Shown: piece after piece, positions 12,093-25,017 of the stretch
How positions within the stretch are numbered: position 1 is the first letter of the stretch
How the letters are laid out: each line of letters opens with the position of its first letter
From: Sapria himalayana
Lineage: Eukaryota > Streptophyta > Magnoliopsida > Malpighiales > Rafflesiaceae
Direction: 5' to 3'
Assembly (NCBI GenBank): GCA_029783825.1
Contig: JAREIK010002646.1
Coordinates: 149,138-213,137 of the forward strand
DNA length: 64,000 nucleotides
The notes under the pieces: model-generated
What the model was told of the DNA's origin: nothing
Database searches by the model: none
What the model saw: only the letters and a program-made list of their open reading frames with translations
Translations under genes and position numbers: made by a program

Positions 12093-15000
12093 TTAATTAT
12101 CGACATTACTATCATCCTCCAATAGATCTTCTGATATTTCGTCTGATTCCGATAGAAGTTCGAACTCATTTTCAGAAAGAAATTGATCATCTTCAATTTC
12201 TATTGTGCAACCATTTGAGTCACATAAATTTTTTGGATCTTCATCTAATTTACAGACTCAATATTATTTATGTCATCTTCCTAGAATGTCAGTGCAATAT
12301 CTAAGTCTGCATTTCTTTGTTGTGATGTTGGTACTTCAAATTTTGATTGAGCTTTAATTTTGCAAATCGCCCACCTATCTCTGTTATCACGAGATAAACT
12401 CGGACATGTACAATAATATTTCTGAGCAGTTTGAACTGCCATAATAAATGACTCATATCGATTATATCTGTGTTTATGGTTAACATCCACTATCTTATAA
12501 TCCGAATGAATCATTGTGCCCACATTTCGTGTAGGATCAAACCACTCGCACTTAAATAATACAATCATGTTATTTTTGAGTCCATGATACTCCAACTCAA
12601 TAACTTCTTTTAGTTGACTATAATAATCAATCTCATCTGCAGTATAACCTGAGTCATTAATGAATACACCACTATTCAGTATTATTTTAGAAGAACTATG
12701 CCCGATTGTGTGAAATTTATATTCATTAATAAAATACACAGGATAGGTTGACACATATCTAAACGAGTTTTTACTTAGATTTTGAATGAAAATATTGGAA
12801 TCTCTATTTGAAGTATCAATTGCCTGTGACATAAATTTTAAAAAAATGATATTAACAAATAAATGATACTAATAAATTAAATAATTCAAAAATTTAAAAC
12901 ATAATAATTCTCACATAATTTTTTAACCAATTCACAAATTTAGTTTCAGCATATAATCGATATCATTGCTATAAATTACAGGTAGTGGTGTCAACCGGGC
13001 CGTGCCGGCCTAGTCCAGCACGAGGCACGGCACGATTCGGCTGTGCATGGGCCGGCCCAGCACGGGAATTTCCCGTGCCCAGGCTCGTGCCTTGCCCGAC
13101 CACTACACAATCATGTCGTGTCGTGCTGAGGCCAACTTGGACTCGTGTCATGCCTGGCCCGGTACGGCATTGTGGCCCATTGGCACTGTACCTTGGCACG
13201 ATCCAAGAAACTGAATTTTTTAAAAAAAATTAGGGTTATGGGGGCACCGAAACTCTAATTTTTTTAAATTAGGGTTTCTGCGCACCAAAACCCTCATTTT
13301 TTTTAAATTAGGGTTTTGGGCATGCCGAGACCTAAGTTTTTAAAATTAGGTGTTCGACGCGATGGCACGCAGTTGAACCCCTAATTTTTTTTATATTAGA
13401 GGTTCGGCCCGACTGGGCCGAACCCTACGGATTCATTCCATTGGCCCGTGCCAGGCTGACCTCCAGAGAACCATGCTGGACCAGGCACAACATGATACAG
13501 TAACCATGTCGTGCCTAGCCCAGCACGAAAACATGGCCGGGTCGACTAAAATGGACCAAGCCGGCCCGTCACATCCCGATTGACATCTCTAATTATAGGT
13601 TGCCTATATTTTAACTATTCAACATAAATAATGCACAAATATAAAAAGAGAGAAAAAAATGTATATCAATTTTTAATAATTCTTATTAATGATAAAATTA
13701 AACTATGATTGAACCTACATCCATTTTGGGTATACATACTCAATATATGGGGAACCTTCTTCATAAGTAAGTAAAACATAGCTACGTGTTGCTTTGTACT
13801 TTTCATCCGTCATACATTTTTTCATTGCTCTTCCAATTGCTGTTCCAGGGTGCTTTAAGATAGATAGTTTGTCAATAGAATCATCTTCTACCATCACATG
13901 ACCTTCATCATTCCACTACACATTTTTATTCTTTGTATTGACATGATCCTCAAAATAATAAGTACAAAATAATGATGTTTCTTCTACTAAATATCCATTG
14001 CAAATTGAACCTTCAGATTTTACCTTGTTTCTAACATTCAATTTCAACTTACGAAGATACCTACAACCACAATGTTAGGTTTCAAGTTATTAAATTACAA
14101 TATTACTTTATGTACAAAATAATAAAACATAGCAAATTATATGTATTTACCTCTCAAAAGGATACATCCACCTGTATTGCACTAGTCCTGCTATCCTTGC
14201 TTCATATGCCAAATGGACCTGCAAATGCTCCATAGAGTCAAAAAGACTCGGTGGGAATATCTGTTCAAGCTTATAAATAATACGTGGAATATCATTCTCC
14301 AGCCTGACCATGTCATCTATTTTGATTGTGGTTGTAGTTAGCTGTTTGAAAAATAAACTAAGTTCTGTAAGGACCATCCAAACACTTAGGGAAAGTAATT
14401 CATGGAATGCAATAGGTATTAATCTCTACATAAATACATGACAGTCATGACTTTTCATTCCAAATAACTTAAGATTTTTCATATCCACGCATCTACCCAT
14501 ATTTGACACATATCCATCATAGAATTTACATTTTTACCTCATTCACAGAATATCTGTCTTGCCTTCTTATCAAGTGTGTAGCAAGCTTTAAATAATTTTC
14601 TTGATGTCTCATTCAGTTTCAATCCAGGACATCAATAGTAATCATTTAGTTCTTGTCTCGATTTTAAAGTCTCTTTTATTTTTCCATCTACATTAAGGAT
14701 AGTGTTGAAAATATTGTGAAGCATATTTTTTTTAATATGCATTACATCTAAGTTATGACGAATTAAATTGGACTTCAAATAGGGAAAGACCCAAAATATA
14801 CTACTTTTCTTCCAGCCAAATATTTTTCCTATTGGCAAAATATTACTTTCAATAATATTTTTCCAATTATTATTGATCCTTTTCAATTACCTTCTTCAAA
14901 CCCAAACTCTGAATCTATGTCATAATATCATCTCTTGAATGAACTACTGGTGCAACTGTCATCACAGTTTTATTTTTTCGAAATGTAGTTCTATTTCTTC

Positions 15001-16435
15001 GAAATGGATGATTCGTAGGTAGAAACTTATGATGGTTATCAAACCATGATTGTTTACCACTAAATTTGAGAGTAAATGGATCAGAATTTATCATGCAATA
15101 TGGGCATGTGAATCGTCCTACAATACTCCAGCCAGAAAACATTGAATATGCGGCAAAGTCACTTATCGTCCACATAAGGGCTGCCTGCATAATGAAAATT
15201 TGCTTCTTTGATACATCTTATGTATTCAGGCCAACATCCCACAAATGATTTAACTCTGCAATAAGATGCTGTAAGAAAATATCCAGCATGTCTATCGGAT
15301 TTTTTGGCCCTGGAATCAAAATTGAAAAAAACATATATTGCTCCTTCATACACAACCATGGAGAAAAGTTATAAGGCGTCACTATGAATGACCATGTTGA
15401 ATACTGTTGTCCAGATTGCCCAAATTGTTGAAATCTATCAGTGTAGAACCCAATCTCACATTTTGACTTTGTGTTGCCAAATCTTGATGTATATAATTAA
15501 AATGCTTCCAAGAAGGTGAATCTGATGGATGATGCATTACCTCTTCTTCAAGATCATGCTCAGAATGCCACCTCATATCATTTGTTGTAGCATTTGATGC
15601 ATATAGTCTCTACAATCGAGGAATTAACAGAAAATAATACATCTCTTAAAGACAACCTTCAATTTTTGTCGCGTATCTACAACACAAGGTGCCATCTTAA
15701 ATCAAGGATGATCACAAAACTAACAGCTAATTAAATCATTATCACCACCTCAATATAACATACATCCATTTAAACAATAATCAATTTTTTCCACTAGGAG
15801 ACCCATTTCTCGTACTGACTTTTTAGTGTTGTAAAAGTTGTTAGTGATCAAATTATTATCCGGAACAATCTCTTTCATTAGTTCTGTCACCTCATCAAAT
15901 AATTTCTCAGACATATGATTTTCTAACTTAATGCTCGTAAGTCGAGCCACAAGTGACAATTGTGAATGTCTTTTACAACCAGGCCACAACTCTTTATTCG
16001 TAGCTTTAAATATTTCATAAAATTTCTGAGCTTCAGGATTAGGTGATTCATCCATGTAATCCATATTGAAGTCAGCACCAGCAGCTTCCGTGATCATTCT
16101 ATGATATTTGTTTGATGATTCTTCATTACAAGCAAATGATTAAGTACCCTCATATTGGTTAATATTCAGAGCCATTGTATTGTCCCCATGATAAATCCAA
16201 ACAATATAATTTGGCACAAAGCCATATTTCGCCAAATGGTATCTTATAGTTTTGCATCATGAAAATGGATATTCTGACACTTACAATGATTACATGGACA
16301 CTTATTTTTTTCTCCATCTATCAATCTTGATTGACTACATGCAAAATTGATGAAAGTTTCAAGCCCAGTCAAAAAATCTTTATTCAAAAATCCATTATTA
16401 AACATTTTGTACATCCGCTAATGATTTGAGCTCAT
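12093..16435 (-). pseudogene. TNP2-like CACTA transposase pseudogene, copy B (with DUF4216 and acidic tail)
   Basis: This copy shows the whole gene. The N-terminal domains lie at 16435-13715 as in copy A. An intron carrying the hAT miniature element (12983-13591) follows, then an exon at 12832-12281 with the DUF4216-type sequence 'GVFINDSGYTADEIDYYSQ' and 'VLFKCEWFDPTRNVGT'. A downstream acidic tail ('DEISEDLLEDDSNVDN') ends at a TAA at 12093-12095. The acidic tail is one base out of frame with the DUF4216 exon. The same upstream stops and frameshifts as in copy A are present, so the lesions predate the tandem duplication. The 183-residue DUF4216 exon is the longest uninterrupted coding stretch of the gene. 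Confidence 0.85.
12983..13591. mobile_element. hAT-type miniature element, copy B
   Basis: Same insertion as at 59-668, one base shorter within an A-run near 13549. Because the insertion point is identical in all units it was present before the 12.9-kb duplication. Confidence 0.75.
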
Positions 16436-16704
16436 TTTGCCCTGTTTTATTTACAAAAAATAATGTCATATCATTATTTTGAATAAAACATTCTCTTACT
16501 TAAAAATAAACAAATAATTAAATAAAATTACTTACAAATAAATATTTAAAAATTAAATATCATGAGTATCGAGGCAATGCGTCTGCAGAATCTACATGAA
16601 TAGATAAAGCAATTTTTAGCACGATAAAGATTAATAGATATCATAGTAAAACTATATAAAGGGAGTAAAATACAATAATGCACAAGAAAGGACAGTAAAA
16701 AAGA

Positions 16705-17123
16705 AAGACATTTAAAGTTTGAAAGAGGTGAGAGAGAAAAAGACAGAGATAGAGAGAAGGTGAGGAGAGAGAGGGGAAAAGAAATGTGGATATGGGGGAG
16801 AGAGAGATAGAGGGAGGGGAGAGGGAGTGAGAAGGAGGGAGAGAGAGGGGGAGAGAAATGGTGAAAGAGAGAGAGGGAGAGGGGGGAGTGAGGGAGTGAG
16901 AGGGGGGAGAGGGAGTGAGAGGGAGGGAGAGAGAGAGAGAGAGAGAGAGAGGGAGAAAGAGGGAAAGAGGGGAGAGAGAGGGTGTGAGAGAGAGGGGGAG
17001 AGAGAGAGAGAGAGAACAAGCAAGAAAGAAGAGTGAGAAAGAAAATAACAAGAGAGAGTGTATGACACAAAGAAAAAGAGGAAGAGAGTGACATAAAGAA
17101 TTAGAGAGTGAGAGAGAGACACA
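16705..17123. repeat. GA-rich microsatellite tract, unit B
   Basis: Same length and sequence as in unit A by eye. Confidence 0.9.
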
Positions 17124-17359
17124 TAGAGAGTTCAGTGTTAGAATGAAAAATTATATAAAAGAAAATAAAATTTCTTCGGTACAAACCTATCAAATATTAC
17201 ATCTTTTGTTATACAAAAGTTCATATTTGAGCCTGAGGCCCAAGGGCTGGGATTAGGTAAGAGTACAACCATTATTTGTATTATAGCATATATGAGCCTA
17301 ATCAACGGGCACTCTCATACTATGTGCTTACATATTGTTGATATTATATCTTTAGCCAT

Positions 17360-18272
17360 TTTATATCAAGTCAGTGCAACATATTAGTATTATCCCATAT
17401 ATAATTATATGTTAGGATACATATAGTAAATATAGTTTTAAATAGTTACATATAGTTAAACATATAAATATATATAGATATATGCATACAAGTAGTTATC
17501 AGTAAATATAAATAAATCTATACATAGTTATAAACAATTATATACATTTACATATATGTATACATATATGTATACATAATTAAAAATAAAGTTATATTTA
17601 TTTATATAGAGTTTTTTATAGTTATACAAATAGTTATATATAGTTATACACATATGGTTAAACATTATGTTGTATGTTTTATACATATAATTATATATAG
17701 TTACATGTGGTTATACATATAGTTACACGTATAGTTAAACTTATATTTATACATGTATGTATATATATTTTTTCAAATAATTTCATATATTTATACATAT
17801 AGTTATGTATAGGTATGGATATACTAAAATACATTTTTTATACTGATATATAAAAATGTATATTAAATATATGTTGTTAATTATATATTAAATATAGTTA
17901 TATTTAATGTTGTAGACTGTTATATAGTTATACAAATATTTGTATATAGTTATACAAATATTTATACATAGTTATACACATATAATTAAATATAATGTTG
18001 TATGTTATTATACATTTAATTATAAATATAGTTACCTATGGTTATACATATAGTTACACATATAGTTATACTTATATTTATACAAGTAGTTATTTTATAT
18101 ATGTATACATATAGTTAACTATAGGTATATATATGGTAAAATACATTTTTATATACTAATATATAAAAATATATATTAAATATATGTTGTTAATTATAGT
18201 TTTAAATATAGTTATGTATAATATTTTAAAGTTATACATGTAGGCAAAGACAATTATATATAGTTATATGTT
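17360..18272. repeat. AT-rich tandem-like tract, unit B
   Basis: Same tract as in unit A with one T missing in a T-run near 17679. Confidence 0.8.
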
Positions 18273-18308
18273 CTTATACCTTTGGGATCCAATGGCAAAA
18301 AGACACAA

Positions 18309-20768
18309 CATATATACCTATCTGCATATTTGCTTATTTTCCTATCTATCTATCTATCTATTTGTCTGTTTATAAATCTTTCTATAAGTTAATCTATCTA
18401 TATATGTATATATCTATTTTTTAACTATCTATCTATATGTGTACATATATATCTTTTTATTTTTCTATCGATATATCTATCTATCTCTCTATTTATCTAT
18501 ATGTTTATCTGGCTATCTGGCTATAAGTCTATCTTTATATATATCTATCTGTCCATATATATATATATATATATATATCTTTTTATCTCTCTATCTGTAT
18601 ATGTTTATCAAGCTATATGCCTATCTTTCTATCTATCTATTCTCTATCTATCTATTTATCTATCAATATATCTAACTATCAATTTGCCTATCTATCAATC
18701 TTTATATCTGCATATCTATCTATCTATCTATCTATTTTTTTTTCTATCTGTCTATCTAACTATCTATTTGTATATCTGTTTATTTGTGAATTTGACTATC
18801 TGTCTATCTATCTATTTGTCTTATCTTTGTCTATCTTTCTATTTGTCTATCTATCTATCTTTCTTTTTATCTATTTATCTATCAATCTAAATAACTAATT
18901 GTCTGTCTGTCTGTCTATCTTTCTTTTCGTCTATCTATATATCTATCTAACTATCTATCTATCTATCTATTTATCTATCTGTATAGCTATCTATCTACCT
19001 ATATGTGTAAGTGCCTATATGTCTATATATATATATATAACTATTTATCTATCTATCTTTCTTTCTATTTGTATATATGTCTATCTTCCATTATTTATAT
19101 CTGCCTATCTATCTATCTATCTGACTATTTGGCTATCTGCCTATCTATCTTTCTACTTATTTATAAATTTGTATACAAGTCTATATGTCGATGTGTCTAT
19201 TTGTCAATATATCAATTTGTCTAAATATCTATACATCTACCTTTGTATTTGCCTATCTCTCTATATGTCTATTGGTCTATCTCTCTATCTGTTTATCTTT
19301 CTATCTAACTATTTGTCTATATGTATACATGTCTATCTGTATATCTTTCTATCTTTCTCTTTTTCTATCTTTCTTTCAATATATATGTCTATCTATCTAT
19401 ATATCTATATGTCTATATGTCTATATGTCTATTTATCTATGTATTTGTCTATATTTCTATCTTTTTATCTTTTTATCTATATATCTGTCTATCTGTATAT
19501 CTATCTATCTGACTATTTATCTATCTCACTATCTCTTTATCTTTCTGTCTATCTATATGTCTATCTGTCTATATATGATTCTATCTATCTATTTATCTGT
19601 CTATCTGTTTATCTATCTATATGTCTTTCTGCATATTTGCTTATCTGCCAATTTGTTTATCTATATATCTATCTTTCTATCTATAGATCTATCTATATGT
19701 TAATCTATTTATATATGTATATGTCTTTCTAAATACTAACTATTTATATGTTTGTCTGTTTATCTGTCTATATGTTTATTTGTCTATTTGTTTATATATA
19801 TCTCTTTCTATTTATCTATCTAACTATCGATCTATCTATCTAATTGACTTTCTGTCTATCTATATATCTGTCTATCTATCTTTCTGTCTATCTATCTATC
19901 TGTCTATCTATCTTTCTTTCTATCTCTCTATTTGTCTATCTATTTATCTATCTATCTGTATATCTGTATATCTACTTATATGCATATCTGTCTATCTATC
20001 AATCTATCTATCTATTTGTCTATTTATATATCTATCTACCTAACTATCTATCTTTCTTTCTTTTTTTCTATCTGTTTATCTGTCTCTCTACCTATATGTC
20101 TTTTCTGCCTATCTATCTATTTGTATAACTATCTATATGTCTATCTGACTATCTTTATATCTCTCTATTTATCTGTATATTTTTCTATATATTTATCTGT
20201 ATATCTATCTTTTAGTTTATCTGTCTATATATCAATCTACATATCGATCTATATGTATACGTATTCATCTGTCTATTTGTTTATCTATGAATCTTACTAT
20301 ATGTCGATCTATTTGTCTATCTTTCTACCTATATGTAAATCTGTCTATAAGTCTATATTTTTGTGTTTATCTTTTAATATATCAATCAATCTAACTATCT
20401 ATCTACATATCTTTCTATTTGTCCCTCTCTCTATATGTATATCTGTATATGTGTCTAACTGTCTATATGTCTATATGTATATTTGACTTACTATCTATCT
20501 GCCTATTTTTCTTTGTATATATTTGTCTATCTGTCTATCTATCTATATGTCTATCTTTCTATTTATCTATCTTTCTATCTATCTTTCTATCTATCTATAT
20601 GTGTATTACTCCATTTTCTATTTGTTTATCTATCTATCTGTCCTTATGTATATCTATCTAATAGTCAATTTGTTTATCTCTCTATCTCTCTATCTGTCAT
20701 ATGTCTATTTGTCTATCTGATTATGTCACAATCTATCTATCTATCTGTCTATCTATATATATATCTGT
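18309..20768. repeat. TATC tetranucleotide array, unit C (about 2.46 kb)
   Basis: Nearly identical to the unit B array despite being a microsatellite. I saw one extra TATC tetramer near 19110, one extra TA near 19035 and a missing TA near 18600. Such low length variation in a fast-mutating repeat supports a very recent copy or an assembly duplication. Confidence 0.97.
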
Positions 20769-21256
20769 CTACATTAAAAGAAAAATCTCAAATAGCTAGA
20801 GACAATTCCCTACCTAAATGGTCATTTTTTGTCGCTAAAAGGGATATACCGACGGATTAACGACGAATTATTTCCCTATCTAAAGTGATGGGCGCTAAAA
20901 TTTAGCGGGGGAGATTGTTCATAGCAACATTTTTAGTGACGAAAAAATCTCTAGCAAAAAAAAATTATTTTTCCTAGCTAAATTAGCAAGCTAAATAAGA
21001 TTTTTCATCACTAAACGGATATAACGTCGGAAGATTTCCTAAGCTAAAGTGCTTGTCACTAATTATTAGTGACGTAAAAATTCATTGCTAAGATAAAAAT
21101 ACCCCTTCCTAATTTAGCAAGGGATTTTTCCCTTGCTAAATTAGCTAGGGAATTTTCCCTAGCCAATTTATGCAATTGAAACTTCACCAGCAAATTTAGC
21201 TGGGGAAAATTTGCTAAAATAGCTAGGGAATTTTCCCTATCTATTTTAATTTCAAA
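20769..21256. repeat. CACTA left terminus and subterminal repeats, element C
   Basis: Same as element B; a T-run just beyond it, near 21285, is one base longer here. It pairs with the right terminus at 38490-39673. Confidence 0.75.
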
Positions 21257-21800
21257 TCTATTTTCAAAAATTGTTTAATTAAATTTTTTTAAATAAATAA
21301 TTTAATATTTTTATATCAAATTGAATAAAAAAAAGAAAATATAAATGATAATTTATAATAAACAAAAAATAAAATCATTTAATATCTTATTATAATTCAA
21401 TATTTTACATTATTTAACAAAAAAATAACAAAATTTTATTACATCTTATTCATCAATATATCTACTGACAGTGTATAAAGTATAATCTATCGATTCATTG
21501 ACGTTGTTTTCTCTCCCTCTACTCCTTCGATCACCAATTTTTTGCTACGACAATGCTGTCTGATTCACGGAACGTCTTGTCTAGTGAAAAATCTCATCCC
21601 TTATACAAGCTTTGTATGGGGAACAATGCGGTACCATATCTGTAAGAAATTTAAACCACCCAATCAAATCAAAATAAATAAAAAAAAACTAAGTTTTGAT
21701 AAATATATATTGCTATAGTAAATATGTACATATATACTAGCATTTCACTCGTACATATATTACTATAGTATATGTACATATAAACTACAGTATTATGCTT

Positions 21801-21838
21801 ACATATATACTGAGTACATATATACTCAGTATATATGT
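21801..21838. repeat. Perfect 16-bp-arm hairpin, unit C
   Basis: Identical to the hairpin at 8874-8911. Confidence 0.85.
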
Positions 21839-21905
21839 ACATAAAATACTATAGTATTATATGTGCATATATACTAGCTATATACGTAAGTATATACTAC
21901 ATTGT

Positions 21906-22462
21906 TTATGTTGCTACTGCTCCCGCTATGATGGGCACTCCTATCGTTGCCACTACCAGAAACGCTACTACCACTACTGCCAGTGCCGGCGCTGCTACCG
22001 GTGCTACCGCTACTCCTACTTCTGCCACTGCTCCTACTGCTACCCCTACTATAGGTGCTGCCGCGATTGCCACTACTATCGCTTTTACCATCGCTGACTC
22101 TACTGCCACCTCCGTCGCTGCCACCACTGCCACTAAACCAGCCATTGTCGTCGCTACCTCCACTTCCGTTGATGCTGCCGTTGACGCTGCCGTTGTCATG
22201 GCTGCCGCCACCAAGCCGCCACTGCTGCTACTGGTGTTGTCGCTGCAGGCCACTACCGCCACCACAACCACTACCGCCACTATCACGTATGCCACTACTT
22301 CTGCTGCTTTTTGTACTACCATAGTTGCCGCCGCCGCTGCCTCTGCCACCACTGTCATCGCCACCGCTGCCACCGCCCCTGCAGCCACCACCGCTACCGC
22401 CGTTGCTACCACCACTGCTATCGCCACCATCACTACCATTGCTGCTGTCGCTACCACTTCTG
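21906..22462 (-). repeat. Imperfect trinucleotide tract, unit C
   Basis: As in unit B, but a one-base deletion near 22411 and another near 21903 change frame continuity, giving unbroken Ala/Thr (plus) and Ala/Val (minus) frames. Base changes also occur near 22021 and 22108. The frames are compositional; no domain is recognised. Confidence 0.7.
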
Positions 22463-25017
22463 AAAATAGGCTTTTACATACCTATAATAGGCTAAAACTT
22501 TACCCCAAAAATATCGGAGACACAAAAACATAATCACAGATATATAATAACATTTATTATATACATGAACAAATACAAAGTAAGGTTGATTGTCATACAG
22601 CTTCAACAAAAATCCAAAAGATATTCAGTAATAATGTTATGAGAGAAAGATAGTGCAAAAATAAAATGTTTTAAGAATAATAAAGATAAGATAAGCTAGC
22701 CCTCCTTTTGCTAAAACTAAAATTGGTAAATATGGGACTCATGCATTGGAAGGACCGTGGTAATGTCAGAATGCTTTGAATTAGAATTTTTTCCTGTGTC
22801 TCACATAATGTGTCCTGCACAGATTTAAAATTAGGTTAATCGAAAAAGCAAAGAACAAAACCATAATAAAAAAAATTAAAACCTACAAAAAATCATAATT
22901 ATTTGCTACACATAGAAAAAAATAAATAACATTTCAGAATTAATTCTCATACGAAATCATCCTCATAATTTGTAGGGAATGCTAGTCTCTCCTATGAGGT
23001 TTTGTGGTTGGATCTTGAAATGTTATCTGTTGTGCCAATGCCGCTAACTGTGACTCCATATAGGACATCTACTATTGCATTACATTCTTAATTTCTTTCA
23101 TCTCATCGTTCATTTCTTTAATTTCTTGTATTTCTTCCATCAAATTAGTATACTCCTTATCCTTCTGTTCTTTAATTTCATATATTTCTTCTTTCAAATG
23201 AGATATCTACTCATCCTTCTTTTTTATTTCAGTCTTCATAACTACAATACGTTCATTTATTTCTAGTGCTTGTTGTTCAACCGCCTCATCCATTATTGCC
23301 GAAACAGATGAATTAGAAGCATGACTGCTACAACAAAATGGCACTCCCTTAAAGTCAATTCCGTACACTCGCTACTTCTTTCGACCTCTTATTGTCTCCA
23401 GATAAATAGGATTATAGTCAAATGATTAAAGACCCATAGAACCCTCAACTTGTTGATGAGCAACTGTCACACGTTCCTCCATTAGGTCATAATATAAAAT
23501 AGAGAAAAAAACTATTATAGATATATAAAATATAAAATAAATATTTTGCATTCCAAACAATTATCATAATGTACTTAGTTTTATAAAATCTAATTAATAT
23601 AACAAATTCTTAAAGCAATCATCTAAGACTTGTTGTCAACATACTGACCATCCACTTTTTTCACATGGATCTTCATGAAAATCTCATACAAATTTGGATA
23701 TCGACCCAATTATCTAGCCTAGAATATGTTTTTATTAAGTCATAAAAAAAGAAATGATCAAAAAATTTAAAAACATTAATGAAACCATGCAGAGATTTGA
23801 TTAATTTGACTATTAGGATAACCACTAAATATATAAATGTTTAGAAATTTAAAATTGTATAAAATCTTGTGCGTGCTCAATGCTCGACTTTGACCCTCCT
23901 GTAAGTCCATAGATTTTGAATAGTCCAACTACCTCACTTCGTCGATTTTTGCTGGTAAAATCTGATTTTTTTTCACATCTAGCTCCTGCCAATAATTAAG
24001 CCACTCGGGCCAGTCATCCTCGGATATAAAATGAAGCCTTTCTTTCATATTCTTCAATTTATGGACAAAATCAGAATATCGTTGAGTAGCTTTGATCTTT
24101 CATATTGACTTTGTCTTTTAATCAAATTTGGGTGCTCATGTGCACTGATTCTATATAAAGAAAAATCACAAAAGAATTTTTATTAACAACAAGACTATAA
24201 TTATTTACTGCTTGGATAATAACCAACATAATAGTTAAGTAATTAGATAATTATTTTTCAATGCTTTTGTTTTATTATTTTTACTTGAAAATCATTAAAA
24301 TATGACTCTTTTGTTGATTCAGAAACTTTCTTCCAGGAGAATGCTTTAGAATCATCCATTTTATTGAAAGACTTTGTAATTATATTCAAACACATGTGAG
24401 ATGGAATAAAACTGTACAAATAAATAAATAATATTAAAAACAAGTAAATCATAACAATAAAAAAAACCACTGACTGTAACATTTACAATTATTTTTCAAG
24501 TCATTTTTACATATTTCTTTTACCTCTCATATACAATCTCAATTTCAAGTCATCTACAATCTCAACATTTGATAATGTCGTTGGTTTTGTAAATGGAGGA
24601 ACTATCAGTGTAAAATATGCTATAGAAGATAGAGATGGATCAAAAGTGTTTGCAGAAAGCACAATGGATGGTGTGCTTACCTGTGATAAAGGTGATAGTA
24701 GGGTCTCAATGATAGTGATGGTGATAGAAATGAAGATGGTGATTGTGATGTTTATGTATGGATATGGTGGCTATGAGATGGTACTGATTCTGCAACATGA
24801 TGTAACATACTAGATGAATTTGGTTCATTTATGTGTCCACATCCACCTCCACCATGGCCAAGTACTTTAGGCGTCATCTACTGTACAAAATAAAACATAG
24901 AATAAATAATAGAGATATTATGAACAAGCATGCATTTTTGAATAAAACACACCGATATATTTCAACAAAATATAAATAGTCTTTGATAGTTTAATATTAT
25001 AAGAAAATTATAATAAT

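Larger units (their letters stand above)
5387..18308. repeat. Tandem unit B (complete, about 12.92 kb)
   Basis: A complete copy running from the first base after the 'gacacaa' junction to the next identical junction. Private differences from A and C that I could see are single-base deletions near 12947, 13549 and 17679, and a C-to-T change near 14538. Against unit C in the left part it differs by a TATC tetramer count near 6190, a dinucleotide near 5669 and single-base changes such as those near 9093, 9181 and 11951. Similarity above 99.5% implies either a very recent duplication or an assembly artefact. Confidence 0.95.
7843..18308 (-). mobile_element. CACTA element B, right end truncated by the duplication junction
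   Basis: The left terminus begins at about 7843 with a degenerate CACTA-like end containing 'AAAAGAAAAATCTC', followed by subterminal repeats built on 'gctaggga'. Genes lie on the minus strand, so this is the 3' end: Transposase_24 pseudogene at 8.5-11.95 kb, then TNP2 pseudogene to 16.4 kb. The right arm stops at 18308, where the next TATC array starts, so the right inverted repeat is absent. Not expected to be mobile. Confidence 0.85.
21447..24877 (-). pseudogene. Transposase_24 (TNPA-like) pseudogene, copy C
   Basis: Near-identical to copy B. A C-to-T change on the plus strand at about 24876 alters the second codon (Ala to Thr). The trinucleotide tract between the coiled-coil exon (about 23075-23490) and the terminal exon (about 21447-21650) has lost one base relative to copy B, which opens the frames on both strands. 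Stops remain in the Transposase_24 core. Confidence 0.75.

Noticed and set aside
21835..22533. 232-codon plus-strand Ala/Thr-rich frame and 183-codon minus-strand Ala/Val frame
   Set aside because: Both are frames of an imperfect GCC/ACC triplet tract. Unit B has the same DNA with frameshifts, and there is no recognisable domain or start context.
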